DNA of 64,000 nt, taken from the NCBI RefSeq assembly GCF_007990445.1, contig NZ_AP019841.1:2271975-2335974 (forward strand), given 5' to 3'. The notes under the pieces were generated by a model. That model was given only the letters and a program-made list of their open reading frames with translations, did no database searches and was not told the origin of the DNA. Position 1 is the first letter of the stretch. Each line of letters begins with the position of its first letter. The translations under genes and the position numbers were made by a program. Source of the DNA: Leptotrichia wadei. GTDB lineage: Bacteria > Fusobacteriota > Fusobacteriia > Fusobacteriales > Leptotrichiaceae. Shown in pieces: positions 34,758-44,578 of this stretch.

Positions 34758-37003
34758 ATAAATTCGATTTTTACAAAGTCAGGCAGCATTTCCTTTAGTT
34801 CTTTCAATTTTTCCTTCATATTTTTTACATCGTTATAAATATAAAAAACTTGCCCGTCACGTGACAATTCACGTAAAATTGCCATTTTTATTGTTTCCTC
34901 ATCCCAATCTAGTACTTCTGTTATAATAGGAAGCCTATTTGTTGGAGGAGTGTCAATTATGGAAATTTCACGGATTCCAAGCATCGCAAGATTTAATGTA
35001 CGTGGAATCGGAGTCGCAGTTAATGTCAGCACATCCAGCTTTTCCCGCCGTGCCTTCAGTTTTTCCTTGGCTTTTACACCAAATTTCTGCTCTTCATCAA
35101 TAATCAGAAGCCCTAAATTGTTAAACTGAACATCATCGCTTAAAATCCTGTGAGTTCCAATAACTAAATCAATAATTCCGCTTTTCAAGTTCTTCAAAAT
35201 TTCCTTTGACTTATTTTTTGTAAGTCTTGACAAATTCTCAATCGTAATCGGATAATTTTCAAATCTTCTCTTAAACCGTTCAAAATGCTGTTCTGCAAGC
35301 ACTGTAGTCGGAGCCACCATAACAACCTGCTTTCCATTGTCAATTGCTTTAAATGCGGCTCTCATTGCAACTTCAGTTTTCCCATATCCAACATCTCCAC
35401 AGACAATCCTGTCCATTATTTGTGGACTTTCCATATCCTTTTTCACATCATTTATGGCATTTTTCTGATCTTCTGTTTCCTCAAACGGAAAGTTCGCTTC
35501 AAAGTCCTCCTGCCACACAGTATCCTTCTGATATACAAAACCATTCTGGCTTTGCCTTCTTGCCTGTATTTTAATAAGTTCCGCCGCAAATTTCTGAATA
35601 TCCTCTTCAATTTTCTTCCTTTTCCGTTTAAACCCACGTGTCCCCAGCCTAAATAACTGCGGTTCTATATCATTTGACACATATTTTTCCAGCCTGTCCA
35701 GCTTTTCCACAGGAATATACAAAATATCCTCATCAGCATACTTAATTTTCAGGTAATCCCGCTCATCTATCGTCTGAATTCCCTTGTAAATTCCAACACC
35801 GTACTGAACGTGAATTACATAGTCGCCTTCGATTATTTGATTGACTTTCTTATATTTTACAGCTTTATTTGTTTTTTTCTTCCGCTCATAAATATATCCA
35901 TCAAGTTCCCTATCTGTCAGCACAAGAAAATTATTTTCATTATTTTTATTTTCATTAAAAATAAATCCTTCAAACAGCTCATATTTTTCAATTTCCAGAT
36001 TATTTTCCTTTTCAGTTAAAATTTTACCGTATTCAGCCAATTTTTTTTCATAATTATTTGTAAAAATATAGACGTTTTCAGTTTTTGACAATTTTTCAAG
36101 CCTATTTTTATCTCTAAAAGTTTCAACCTGCTCCTGCGAAAAATTTTTAGTCTGTACAAAAATACTTTTCTTCTTTAGATTTTCATACCTTTTCCGATAA
36201 ACTTCCTCCCGATTTCTATCCAGCAGTATAAATTCTTCCATTTTATAATCTAAAAGTTCTTCATTTTCAATAACAATCGTAATATCTTTCGCCTTTAATT
36301 CATCAATTAGCTCAATCAGCTCATAATTATTTCCAGAAAGCCAATTTCCAAAAATCTTAATTTTCTTTATTTTTTCCACAGAAATCTGACTGTCAATATC
36401 AAAAAACCTAATGCTTTCCAATTCATCCCCAAAGAACTCCAATCTCACGGGATTTTCCAAATCTGGCGGAAAAATGTCAAGAATATCCCCACGTCTGCTA
36501 TATTGCCCTTTTTTCTCAATCAAATACGAATTTTCATATCCATTTTCCACAAGAAAATCCAAAATTTGTGGAAAACTGTATTCTTTTCCAATTTCAAATG
36601 AAAGAAACTTAACCTTTTCAAAAAAAACATCTAAAGTAATCTGTAAATTTACAAATAAAATAAACTGCTCCTGATTTTTTAAAATATCTAGCAATCTTAT
36701 ATTTATTCCTGTAATATCTTCCTTATTTTGTGAAATATTTTCAAAAATATCAATTATTTTTTTATTATTTTTAAAAATTTTTTTCAAAATATTTTCTTGA
36801 TTTTCAGACATTTCATAATAATTTTCAAGCATTGAATAATAATTTTCCAAATTTCTATTGGATGTGGAAATATAAATTATCTTTTTCTTTTCCGAACATA
36901 ATAAAAACCACGGAATTGCACCGCGGTAAAAATTATTTTCAGATTGTAAAATATCTTTTTCTTTATTTTTTAATTTATTTAAAAAACTTAAATTAAAGTT
37001 CAT
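34758..37003 (-). CDS. mfd: Transcription-repair coupling factor Mfd, 5' exon
   Basis: The first 748 codons and two bases of the next. The ATG at 37003 follows AGGAAGG by six bases (MNFNLSFLNKL); an earlier in-frame start at 37054 lacks a site. Recognisable parts are the UvrB-like front (SRRGDILDIFPPDLENPVRL), the RNA-polymerase-interacting domain (VIHVQYGVGIYKG...YIPVEKLDRLEKYVS) and the motor with GDVGYGKTEVAMRAAF, LLIIDEEQKFGV and LTATPIPRTLNLAM. Unspliced, translation would stop at TAG (34751-34753), two codons inside the IStron. The spliced protein would have about 1046 residues, near the family norm. Confidence 0.93.
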
Positions 37004-37022
37004 ATAAAACCTTCCTATTTTT

Positions 37023-38054
37023 CTATCTGTTGTTATACAATCTCCATATTCCATAAACTATGTAAATATAAACAATATATGGCACAAATCCTAAAGTATG
37101 CAAATATGAAACAGCAAAAACAAGCGCTATTATCAAAATTGCAAGACCAAGTCCTTGTATTATTTCAGCAAATGAAACTGTTTCAACTCCGAATACATTT
37201 GGTTTATAAATTGTATTTATTGGTCTTGTAAAAGGATTTAATATTAATACAGAATAGATAATCGCTTCTGCCTGGATTCCCATAAACCAGAATATAATTG
37301 TTGAAACTCCAGCAAGAAATCCAAAAAATACCTTCCCAAAACCATGCTGTGGAGTAGTAAAAGTATCTGTCAATACAAAAACTCCCATAAAAATCACTTC
37401 TCCAAGTGAAGTAGCCACATTAATATTTTGATTTGAAGCAATGTAATACCCAAAGAAAATTGTAACAAAAAACGATACAGGTATATGCCATGTTATTTTT
37501 GATCTAAAAAGCAAATATATGGCTCCTAAAACCATTGCAATTATCGAAAGTTCCCCAATTATCCCTCTATCTGTTAAAATTAAAGAGGGCAATGAAGTAC
37601 TTTCAGAAATATTTAAAACTTCAGGATTAGCCCATGCTGCAGAATTTGAAGCAAGTACAGCCGGAAAAAATGTCAATATAAATAACTTTCCTAAAATTAC
37701 TGGATTAAATATTTTCTTTTCTGTTTCTCCATATATAACTTTCCCAAACAATGTTGCCATTGCCCCTGCAAATGCCGCTACATAAAGCGGTGTAAATGGA
37801 GCAAGTGCCAGTCCTGTCAAAGCCCCTATTACTATTCCCGACAAATCCTTTAAAGTTTCTTTTTTTCTTTGTATTAATAATGAAAATATCACTTCTGCCA
37901 ATTCTGATGCAACAACTGCCGACAATATTACCAAAATAGGCGTTACCTGGTAAACTAAAAATGCAGCAAGCAGCATTGGAATCAGGGATATTAAAATATC
38001 TATATTCGTTTTTGCTATATTTTCCTGCAATTCCCTTCTTTTACTTCTAAACAT
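37023..38054 (-). CDS. rnfD: RnfD/NqrB-family membrane subunit
   Basis: A 343-residue inner-membrane protein with about ten hydrophobic segments, homologous to RnfD of the ion-pumping ferredoxin:NAD oxidoreductase. GIVIGALTGLALAPFTP and GLAILIIALVFAVSYLHTLG-type segments and LNPFTRPINTIYKPNVFG near the end are typical. Relatives carry covalent FMN on Thr of an S-G-A-T-type motif; here the aligned position reads ISESTSL, keeping the Thr but not the Gly. No other rnf subunit is in the window. It lies 19 bases before mfd's start codon, in the same direction, suggesting cotranscription. Confidence 0.8.
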   Translation of the reverse strand: MFRSKRRELQENIAKTNIDILISLIPMLLAAFLVYQVTPILVILSAVVASELAEVIFSLLIQRKKETLKDLSGIVIGALTGLALAPFTPLYVAAFAGAMATLFGKVIYGETEKKIFNPVILGKLFILTFFPAVLASNSAAWANPEVLNISESTSLPSLILTDRGIIGELSIIAMVLGAIYLLFRSKITWHIPVSFFVTIFFGYYIASNQNINVATSLGEVIFMGVFVLTDTFTTPQHGFGKVFFGFLAGVSTIIFWFMGIQAEAIIYSVLILNPFTRPINTIYKPNVFGVETVSFAEIIQGLGLAILIIALVFAVSYLHTLGFVPYIVYIYIVYGIWRLYNNR

Positions 38055-38152
38055 ATTAAAATTTCACTACCTTTCCTTTTATAGTTTGTTTTTCTAATTT
38101 AAGATCATTTTCTACTCTCTAAATATTTGACAATCTAACTTTTTTGTTTCAA

Positions 38153-38172
38153 CAAGGGGTCAAATCCCCTTG
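38153..38172 (-). terminator. GC hairpin between the low-complexity gene and rnfD
   Basis: CAAGGGG pairs with CCCCTTG over a six-base loop. No U-run follows on the minus strand, so it may attenuate rather than end transcription from 38242 toward rnfD. Confidence 0.4.
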
Positions 38173-38241
38173 CCTTACAATACTTATCTTACTAAATAAA
38201 TTTCTAAACAAGTTTAATATTAGATTTCATAAATTTTATCT

Positions 38242-38868
38242 TTATTCTGAAGAACTTGAATCTCCGCCACCTGTTGAAGTTCCTCCAGAACTGCTGCTTC
38301 CGCCACTATTTCCTCCACTGGCTGGTTTTGCAGAAGAATCTTGAGATTTAACATGTGAAGATTTATGCGATGATGATGAATTATTTTTCAAACGGCTATG
38401 TTTTGGTTCCTTATAAAAACTATACTGGTTACTTTTTTTATATTTTTTACTTCCTTTTTTGCCGCTAGTCTTATTATTTGCATCAAGTGCATATTCTGGA
38501 TTAACAGCCTTGTTTTGTGCTGAATTTGGATTATTAGGCACTGCATTTTGCTGTGGTTGTTGTGGCTGCTGCTGTGTTGATTGCGGTTGCGGTTGTGCTG
38601 CCACTGCTGGAGCAGGTTGTTGAACTGGCTGTGGTTGTGGTTGTGCCGATTTTTGTTCAACTTTTTTATTTTCTTCTTTTTTTGCCACCTCTTTCTTATT
38701 GTCTGCTTTTACAGCTTTATTTTTCTTGCCAACTATACTTTTTCCAACTTCCTTTGTTCCATCCTCTAGTTTTTTTACTAGGCCCTTTGAATTTTTTGAA
38801 TCCTGACTTCCAAATGCCACTAGCACAACTGACATTAAAAACAGGAAAATTCCTTTAATCTGTTTCAT
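38242..38868 (-). CDS. Exported low-complexity protein (Gln/Pro and Ser/Gly rich)
   Basis: Not assigned to a family. A Sec signal peptide (IKGIFLFLMSVVLVAFG) is followed by a lysine-rich stretch, then a Pro/Gln block (QPQPQPVQQPAPAVAAQPQP, residues about 75-110), an Asn/Lys region and a Ser/Gly tail (GGNSGGSSSSGGTSTGGGDS). There is no lipobox Cys, so it is probably periplasmic or surface-released. The disordered composition suggests a spacer or matrix role, but no function can be given. AGGAG-type sequence (AAGGAGACG) precedes the ATG. It follows the MsbA-like gene in the same direction. Confidence 0.65.
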   Translation of the reverse strand: MKQIKGIFLFLMSVVLVAFGSQDSKNSKGLVKKLEDGTKEVGKSIVGKKNKAVKADNKKEVAKKEENKKVEQKSAQPQPQPVQQPAPAVAAQPQPQSTQQQPQQPQQNAVPNNPNSAQNKAVNPEYALDANNKTSGKKGSKKYKKSNQYSFYKEPKHSRLKNNSSSSHKSSHVKSQDSSAKPASGGNSGGSSSSGGTSTGGGDSSSSE

Positions 38869-38894
38869 CTTTCGTCTCCTTATTCTAATAAATA

Positions 38895-40652
38895 TTAGCT
38901 TTTACCATTAAAATCGAAATTTTTATTATATAATGCTTTGTAAATTCCATTTTTATTTAACAATTCATTATGATTTCCAACTTCTTTTATTTCACCTTTT
39001 TGTATCACTACTATTTTATTACTATTTTCGATTGTTGTCAACCTATGGGCGATAACAAATGTAGTTTTTCCATCCATAAGTTTTTCAAGCGCATCTTGAA
39101 CTAGCTTTTCAGACTCATTATCAAGGGCAGAAGTCGCTTCATCTAAAATTAATATTTGAGGATTTTCTAAGATTGCACGTGCAATTGCAATCCGCTGCTT
39201 CTGTCCACCAGACAGCTTCACTCCACGCTCTCCAATTTCTGTATTATAACCATCAGAAAGATTTTCAATAAATTCGTGTGCATTTGCCTGTTTCGCTGCC
39301 TCCACAATTTCCTCAAAAGTAGCATTTTGACGGCTATATTTTATATTGCTAAGTATAGTTCCAGAAAATAAAAACGTTTCTTGCGGCACAATTCCTATTG
39401 CTTTACGTAAACTCTTTATTTCATAATCTCTAATATCAATTCCATCAATTTTTAATGAACCGCCTGATACATCAAAAAACCTAGGTATCAGATTTACAAG
39501 TGTCGATTTCCCTCCACCTGAATTTCCAACAAAGGCAATTGTTTCACCCTTTTTAACATCCAAATTAATATTTTTCAATATTTTTTCAGTACTGTCCTTA
39601 TATTTAAAATCTACATTTTCAAAAGTTATATCTCTTGCAAAGTTTTCAAATTTTATGCAATCTTTCTTATTTACAATAGCCGGCACTTCTTCTAAAATTT
39701 CAGAAACTCTTGTAATAGAAGATATATTTGCACTTATGGAATTAAATCTTGTCATTGCACGTCTTGCAGGCGTATACATTGACGAAATTGCCCCTACTAT
39801 CGTAATAAAATCTCCAGGTGTGAAATTTTTTGCCCTTAAAACTCGGTAGCCGCTAAACATTAGCAGTAACGCTATAATTATATAATTCATAGCTTCCATT
39901 ATTGAATTTGCTTTTGCATTATATCTGGCAGATTTCACAGCAATTTTCTTTAAATTAATGTTTTTCTTTTTAAAATCATTTATCTCATGCTTTTCTGTCG
40001 CAAATGCCCTAATAACTCTAATTCCAGATAATGTTTCCTGTAATTTGGAATTAAGGCTGTCCAACGCTTCTTGCCTTTGTTTTCCCGATCGTTTTAGTCT
40101 TTTGGCATATTTTCTTACTGTAACGATAAGAATAGGGGTAACAATCATAACACCCAAAGTTAGATCAAAATCTATATAAAAGGCTATCCCAAGGCAAAGT
40201 ACTAATTTTATTACTTCAGGTATCATATTAAAAACTTCTAATATAATTGAATTTATATTGCTGGGATCTGTCATAGTACGTGTCATCATATCTCCTATTT
40301 TTTTCCCAGAAAAATATTCCATATCCAGAGTCTGTATTTTATTATAAATATCGGTAACGATATCTTTATAAATAGAAGATGAAATTACTGTTGAAAAAAT
40401 TGTATTCCAGTACATAAGTATTGCACCAATTGCTGCAAGCATTATCATTGCACCTGCCGCATATAATATATCTTTTTCGCTTTTTCCTGAAATTCCTTTG
40501 TCAAATAACCTTTTTATTAATGCTATTGGAGCCGAGGAAACAAGCGATGACATTGTTGCAAGCAAAATATTAAGGATAATTAATATATAATATTTTTTTA
40601 TGTATTTTTTCAGTTTTAAAATTTCTCCAAAATCTAATTTTACTATTTTCAT
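38895..40652 (-). CDS. ABC exporter, MsbA-like (permease fused to ATPase)
   Basis: A 585-residue half-transporter: six membrane segments in the first 310 residues (ABC transporter type 1 fold), then an ATPase with Walker A GNSGGGKST, signature LSGGQKQRIAIARA and Walker B ILILDEATSALD. The ATG at 40652 is preferred (AAAGG six bases upstream). Placed at the end of the LPS/LOS glycosyltransferase block, it most likely flips lipid A-core across the inner membrane as MsbA does; a peptide or drug exporter cannot be excluded from sequence alone. Confidence 0.82.
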   Translation of the reverse strand: MKIVKLDFGEILKLKKYIKKYYILIILNILLATMSSLVSSAPIALIKRLFDKGISGKSEKDILYAAGAMIMLAAIGAILMYWNTIFSTVISSSIYKDIVTDIYNKIQTLDMEYFSGKKIGDMMTRTMTDPSNINSIILEVFNMIPEVIKLVLCLGIAFYIDFDLTLGVMIVTPILIVTVRKYAKRLKRSGKQRQEALDSLNSKLQETLSGIRVIRAFATEKHEINDFKKKNINLKKIAVKSARYNAKANSIMEAMNYIIIALLLMFSGYRVLRAKNFTPGDFITIVGAISSMYTPARRAMTRFNSISANISSITRVSEILEEVPAIVNKKDCIKFENFARDITFENVDFKYKDSTEKILKNINLDVKKGETIAFVGNSGGGKSTLVNLIPRFFDVSGGSLKIDGIDIRDYEIKSLRKAIGIVPQETFLFSGTILSNIKYSRQNATFEEIVEAAKQANAHEFIENLSDGYNTEIGERGVKLSGGQKQRIAIARAILENPQILILDEATSALDNESEKLVQDALEKLMDGKTTFVIAHRLTTIENSNKIVVIQKGEIKEVGNHNELLNKNGIYKALYNKNFDFNGKS

Positions 40653-40685
40653 AAATTTACCTTTCATTTTTATTTTTTGTATTTC

Positions 40686-41045
40686 TTATTTTTCTATGTT
40701 TCCAAATTGGGCAAGCAGTTTTGGGTGTACCTTTGTTCCAAAAAAATCTATTTTTCTAGCATTTTTAATATCCCACACAGCAGTAGAATAAATTGTTGCA
40801 ACCGTATCAAAATATACTCCCATATATTCAAATATCTGAAAAGGTATTTTACTTGTAAATATTTCCATTTCCGGAAATTCATCTTTATATGTAAAAATCC
40901 CCCTTGGATGCAATTTAAACAACATATCGCTTTCATTGTAATTTTTAAATATTTTTTTATATAGCTCAACTGTTTCTTCATGTGTAAGAGATTCATCTTC
41001 CTCTAGCGGCTGACTTAAAAAAACAACTTTTTTTATTTCTTTCAT
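40686..41045 (-). pseudogene. C-terminal fragment of a GT52-type (sialyltransferase-like) glycosyltransferase
   Basis: A 119-residue frame resembling the second half of LOS sialyl/glucosyltransferases of GT52: VVFLSQPLEEDES, FKLHPRGIFTYKDEFPEMEIF and ATIYSTAVWDIKNARKIDF. Family members are about 300 residues, so the acceptor-binding N-terminal half is missing. AGGAGAG seven bases before the ATG would allow translation, so a short product may still be made. It sits 12 bases after the deacetylase gene. Confidence 0.6.
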
Positions 41046-41057
41046 TTTTGTTCTCTC

Positions 41058-42116
41058 CTAATGCTTTTTGAATATTTTTCTATAAATTGCTGTAGATCCA
41101 TCAGTCAATTCATTCTTAAATTCATCAAAATTCTCAAAATCATCTCCGCTCACACGATAAATCCAGTCTTTATTAAGCTTTAAGGAATTTACGCCCTTTC
41201 TAGTTGTTATAAAAATATCCACTCCCAATTTTTTTATATCACCTCTATTGCCTTTATATCGATGTCCCCAAGGATAAGCCAGACAATCTGGAATTTTTCC
41301 CAATTTTTCACTAATAATTTTTTTATTTTCCAAAATTTCAAATTTCACAGTTTCTTTAAATTGTTCTTCACTAATTTTATCAAAAAACTCATCTTTTCTT
41401 TCTTTAAATAATTTATTCAAAAATTCCTTTTTTTCCTTTTCAGACATATTATTCTCTTGAGGTTCCACAATATTTCTATACTTTTCCACAAAATCCTTTT
41501 TAGCCTTATAGCCAGGAATAGAAATCTTGCTTCGTAATTTAAACACAGGAAGTCCATTTAATTTTCCAGCATCCCTTTTTTCATCATAATTTCCATCAAA
41601 AAACAGGCTATAGCTTTCTCTTTTAAAATATGGCGAACTTTCCTCATCATAAAAATCCAGAACATCAATATTCTTTATTGTCAGCTGATGTGAATGTGTA
41701 TGAAGCTGAAAATCAACTAGTCCGCTTTCATACATTTCCCTAATTTCAGCCCAGTTTAAATAAGCATCATCCTTTTCAATAAACTTTGTATTCAAAAATA
41801 TTGTAGCCTTCATATTATATTTTTTTAAAATTGGAAAAGCCAAAGTATAATTATTTTTATATCCATCATCAAAAGTTATAAGTATTGAATTTTTCGGCAA
41901 CTTATAATCTAATCCCTTCAATTCCTCCATTTTAAAAGTCTTTTTATCCTTTATCCACTTTATATGCTCTTCAAATTCATCCACAAAAATTCCGCCTTTT
42001 CCCTTTTCACTGTCAACACTGTGATACATAAGGCATAAAACAAAATTTTTTCTAGTTTTATTATATACAATAAATGCCAAAAACAGCAAAATTATTATTA
42101 AAAATAAATATATCAT
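41058..42116 (-). CDS. Polysaccharide deacetylase-family protein (NodB domain)
   Basis: A 352-residue protein anchored by an N-terminal membrane segment (MIYLFLIIILLFLAFIVY). The carbohydrate esterase 4 domain has CLMYHSV, ILITFDDGYKNNY (catalytic and metal Asp) and the HTHSH metal ligands; a 100-residue insertion follows before AYPWGHRYKGNRGD. It probably removes acetyl groups from an envelope glycan outside the cytoplasm. The location among LPS/LOS transferases suggests the core or a surface glycan as substrate, which is inference. Confidence 0.87.
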   Translation of the reverse strand: MIYLFLIIILLFLAFIVYNKTRKNFVLCLMYHSVDSEKGKGGIFVDEFEEHIKWIKDKKTFKMEELKGLDYKLPKNSILITFDDGYKNNYTLAFPILKKYNMKATIFLNTKFIEKDDAYLNWAEIREMYESGLVDFQLHTHSHQLTIKNIDVLDFYDEESSPYFKRESYSLFFDGNYDEKRDAGKLNGLPVFKLRSKISIPGYKAKKDFVEKYRNIVEPQENNMSEKEKKEFLNKLFKERKDEFFDKISEEQFKETVKFEILENKKIISEKLGKIPDCLAYPWGHRYKGNRGDIKKLGVDIFITTRKGVNSLKLNKDWIYRVSGDDFENFDEFKNELTDGSTAIYRKIFKKH

Positions 42117-42133
42117 CTTTCCCTCCCTTCAAG

Positions 42134-42868
42134 TTATAACTTACCTCTTAGTTTCAAAATTTTTGCTCTAATTTTTTTAATCAACCTATCAATCTTAAAA
42201 TTCAGAACTGTATTTTTTCTCCTGTTGCTAAAATGCACATGCCTTTTATTCCCAATATGGGTCACATAAGGCTCCTTAAAAAATACCGCTTTAAATCCAC
42301 GTTCCTTGTAAAAATTCGACAAAACTTCCTCATATCGCTGATTTTCCAATTTCTCGTGAAGCCCAAACAAATCCATATCTTTTTTTCTTCTCAAGGCTGG
42401 ATTGTAAGTAAATATTTCTCCCTTTACATTGTAGTAATGCTCCCCTTTTTTTGAAACATAATCTTTATCATAAAAAAAATCTTCCTTAAAATCTTCCTTT
42501 GAACGAAGCCCAACAACTAAAATTTTTTCATCCTCCTCCATTACTTCCATTGACTTTTCAATAAATCCACTTTTAAGAAATTTCCAGTCATCTTCACAAT
42601 GGAAAATATATTCAGTATCAATTTCACGATAAGCCTTGTCAATTGATTTTAGCTGCCCTAACCGTGTTTCATTTACTATCAGCCTAAAGTCTTGATTTTT
42701 ACCATCATATTTTGAAATCAGCCTTTCCAGTTTTTTCCCTTCTGTACTGTCTTCTGTTATTATTATTTTCTTAATCGGATAAGTATTGCATTCAAAAAAG
42801 CTGTCAAGCGTTTCTTCCAGCAAATCAAATCTCCCGCAGCTAGTTATTACCAGCGTTACTTCCTTCAT
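42134..42868 (-). CDS. Glycosyltransferase, GT2-like
   Basis: A 244-residue cytoplasmic or peripheral transferase. The start at 42868 (MKEVTLVITSCGRFDLLEETL) is behind AAGGGG. GT-A features are ITEDSTEGKKLE and the metal-binding EDD in YIFHCEDDWKFLK. The basic C-terminus (FKIDRLIKKIRAKILKLRGK) may touch the membrane. It overlaps the end of the next upstream gene by 29 bases, implying translational coupling. The sugar and acceptor are unknown. Confidence 0.8.
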   Translation of the reverse strand: MKEVTLVITSCGRFDLLEETLDSFFECNTYPIKKIIITEDSTEGKKLERLISKYDGKNQDFRLIVNETRLGQLKSIDKAYREIDTEYIFHCEDDWKFLKSGFIEKSMEVMEEDEKILVVGLRSKEDFKEDFFYDKDYVSKKGEHYYNVKGEIFTYNPALRRKKDMDLFGLHEKLENQRYEEVLSNFYKERGFKAVFFKEPYVTHIGNKRHVHFSNRRKNTVLNFKIDRLIKKIRAKILKLRGKL

Positions 42869-44396
42869 ATCTATCAAGCCCCTTCTTAGCCATTGTTTTT
42901 CTGCTTTTTATAGCCTCCACCAAATATTCATCATTTTTCTTCAGCCTGCTTCTGTCATTTTCATTATGATACAGATGACAAGTCAATGCCTCAAATTTTA
43001 ATTTTTTCTTTTTACATCCAATATTAAATAGCCTTACAGCAAGTTCACTATCTTCCCTTCCCCAACCTTCTATTTCCTCCTCAAATCCGTTCACTTTAAT
43101 TAAATCCTCCTTGAAAAAGGACATATTGCAAGACCTTATTCCACGTAAATTTCTATCTACTTTTGTAAATATTTTAGAAAGAATTTTACTTCTTATCATA
43201 TTTATATTATTCTTTACACCTTTGCTAAAAATATTTATTCTTTTGCCTTCCATTATCTTCTTTGCCGCAACTGCCGAAGTTATAACTCTTGATCCTTGAA
43301 TGAAGCAGCCTTTTTTCATATTTTTTATATGATCTTCAACAAAATGCCTGTTCAGTACCAAATCACCATCTATTATTATTATATAATTTCCAGATGCCTT
43401 GCTTATCGCCCTGTTTCTTGACATTCCAGCCCGAAATCCCTTATCTTCCTGCCAAGAATGAATAATATTGCTTTGCGGACAGCTTTCCTGAAATCTCTTT
43501 ACAAGATCTATTGTTTCCTGCTTTGAGCCGTCATCGGCAACTATTATTTCCTTTGGAGCAACAGTCTGATCTAACACGCTATTCAGACATATTTCCAGAG
43601 CTTTCGGCCAATTGTAGGTAGTAATAACGAGAGAAGTGTCATTTCCCAAATTATTATAATATTCTTCACGTAATTTTGTATATTTTGTCATTGTGTAGAT
43701 GGAACTGTACTTGGCAAGCAGGTAGCCTTCATATCCATCCATAAATCCAAGCTGCAAAATATACATTCTAAAAAATCTGAACATCATTTTTGAATATATT
43801 TTTATAAAGTTCGGATTTTTCCCATTTTTTATATATTCTTTTGCACTTTGTGAAGTATACCTGTTTAATTTTTCAAGAAATTCCTCAATGCTGTCGTAAG
43901 TATAATGAATTATCATTTCCTTTATTTTTTTTATTTTACTGTCAGTCTGATATTGTTCATGAACTTCACGGCTGCTTATTTTTACTTTTCCATTTTTCCA
44001 CAGCCTGATTACATAATCATCCCATCCGCCAAATTTTATTTCCCTTTTAAATGCAATATTTCTCAATTTTATTTTATAAACATCGCTTGATGGATTTTCA
44101 CTATTTATAATTGTTTTTATTTTTTCCTTTAGCTGCGTTGATATTACTTCATCAGCATCTATTAATAAAATCCATTTGCCTTTACATTTTTCCAGGACAG
44201 AATTTTTTTGCGGACCGTATCCCTTCCATTTTTCCACAAAAACCTTTGCTCCCTTTGAAAGCGCAATTTCCACAGTCCTGTCTGTACTTTCACTATCAAC
44301 GATTATTATTTCATCAGCAATTTCCCTCACAGAATCCAAAGTTTTTCCAATCCTGTTCTCCTCATTAAAAGTTATTATTCCTACAGATAGTTTCAT
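42840..44396 (-). CDS. Two-domain GT2 glycosyltransferase (WaaE/KdtX-like plus second GT2 domain)
   Basis: A 518-residue fusion. The N-terminal domain (MKLSVGIITFNEENRIGKTL, IIVDSESTDRT, LLIDADEVIS) resembles the WaaE/KdtX LPS core glucosyltransferases. The second domain, from about residue 255, begins TSLVITTYNWPKALEICLNS and has VADDGSK, IIIDGDLVLN and GWGREDSELAVRLFN. Two catalytic DxD-type sites suggest two sequential sugar additions to the LPS/LOS core. The ATG at 44396 follows GAGAAGG. A leader repeat shared with the ligase gene lies just upstream. Confidence 0.85.
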   Translation of the reverse strand: MKLSVGIITFNEENRIGKTLDSVREIADEIIIVDSESTDRTVEIALSKGAKVFVEKWKGYGPQKNSVLEKCKGKWILLIDADEVISTQLKEKIKTIINSENPSSDVYKIKLRNIAFKREIKFGGWDDYVIRLWKNGKVKISSREVHEQYQTDSKIKKIKEMIIHYTYDSIEEFLEKLNRYTSQSAKEYIKNGKNPNFIKIYSKMMFRFFRMYILQLGFMDGYEGYLLAKYSSIYTMTKYTKLREEYYNNLGNDTSLVITTYNWPKALEICLNSVLDQTVAPKEIIVADDGSKQETIDLVKRFQESCPQSNIIHSWQEDKGFRAGMSRNRAISKASGNYIIIIDGDLVLNRHFVEDHIKNMKKGCFIQGSRVITSAVAAKKIMEGKRINIFSKGVKNNINMIRSKILSKIFTKVDRNLRGIRSCNMSFFKEDLIKVNGFEEEIEGWGREDSELAVRLFNIGCKKKKLKFEALTCHLYHNENDRSRLKKNDEYLVEAIKSRKTMAKKGLDRYEGSNAGNN

Positions 44397-44413
44397 AAGC
44401 CCTTCTCCCATTT

Positions 44414-44519
44414 CATATTTTATAGTCATTTGTAAAAGTATAAGAACACAATATTTTTATGCTTGACTTTCTTAGTCTTCGCCGCTCTCTGACAAGGCCT
44501 ATAAATACCGCTTTTAATT
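44414..44519 (-). repeat. Leader repeat upstream of the two-domain GT2 gene
   Basis: About 90-105 bases with a clear counterpart at 50461-50550, same strand, each ending 14-18 bases before a start codon. Shared blocks include CTTG.(C)AGAGAGCGG, and TTTTACAAATGA / TTTTGTAAATGA. Confidence 0.55.
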
Positions 44520-44578
44520 CATTTACTTTTGCAATCGCCTGCACATTTTATTAGATATTTACAAAAACCTGAAAAATT

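Noticed and set aside
38388..38858. Overlapping open frames in the low-complexity gene (both strands)
   Set aside because: They arise from repetitive CAA/CCA-type codons; only the minus-strand frame has a signal peptide and ribosome site.
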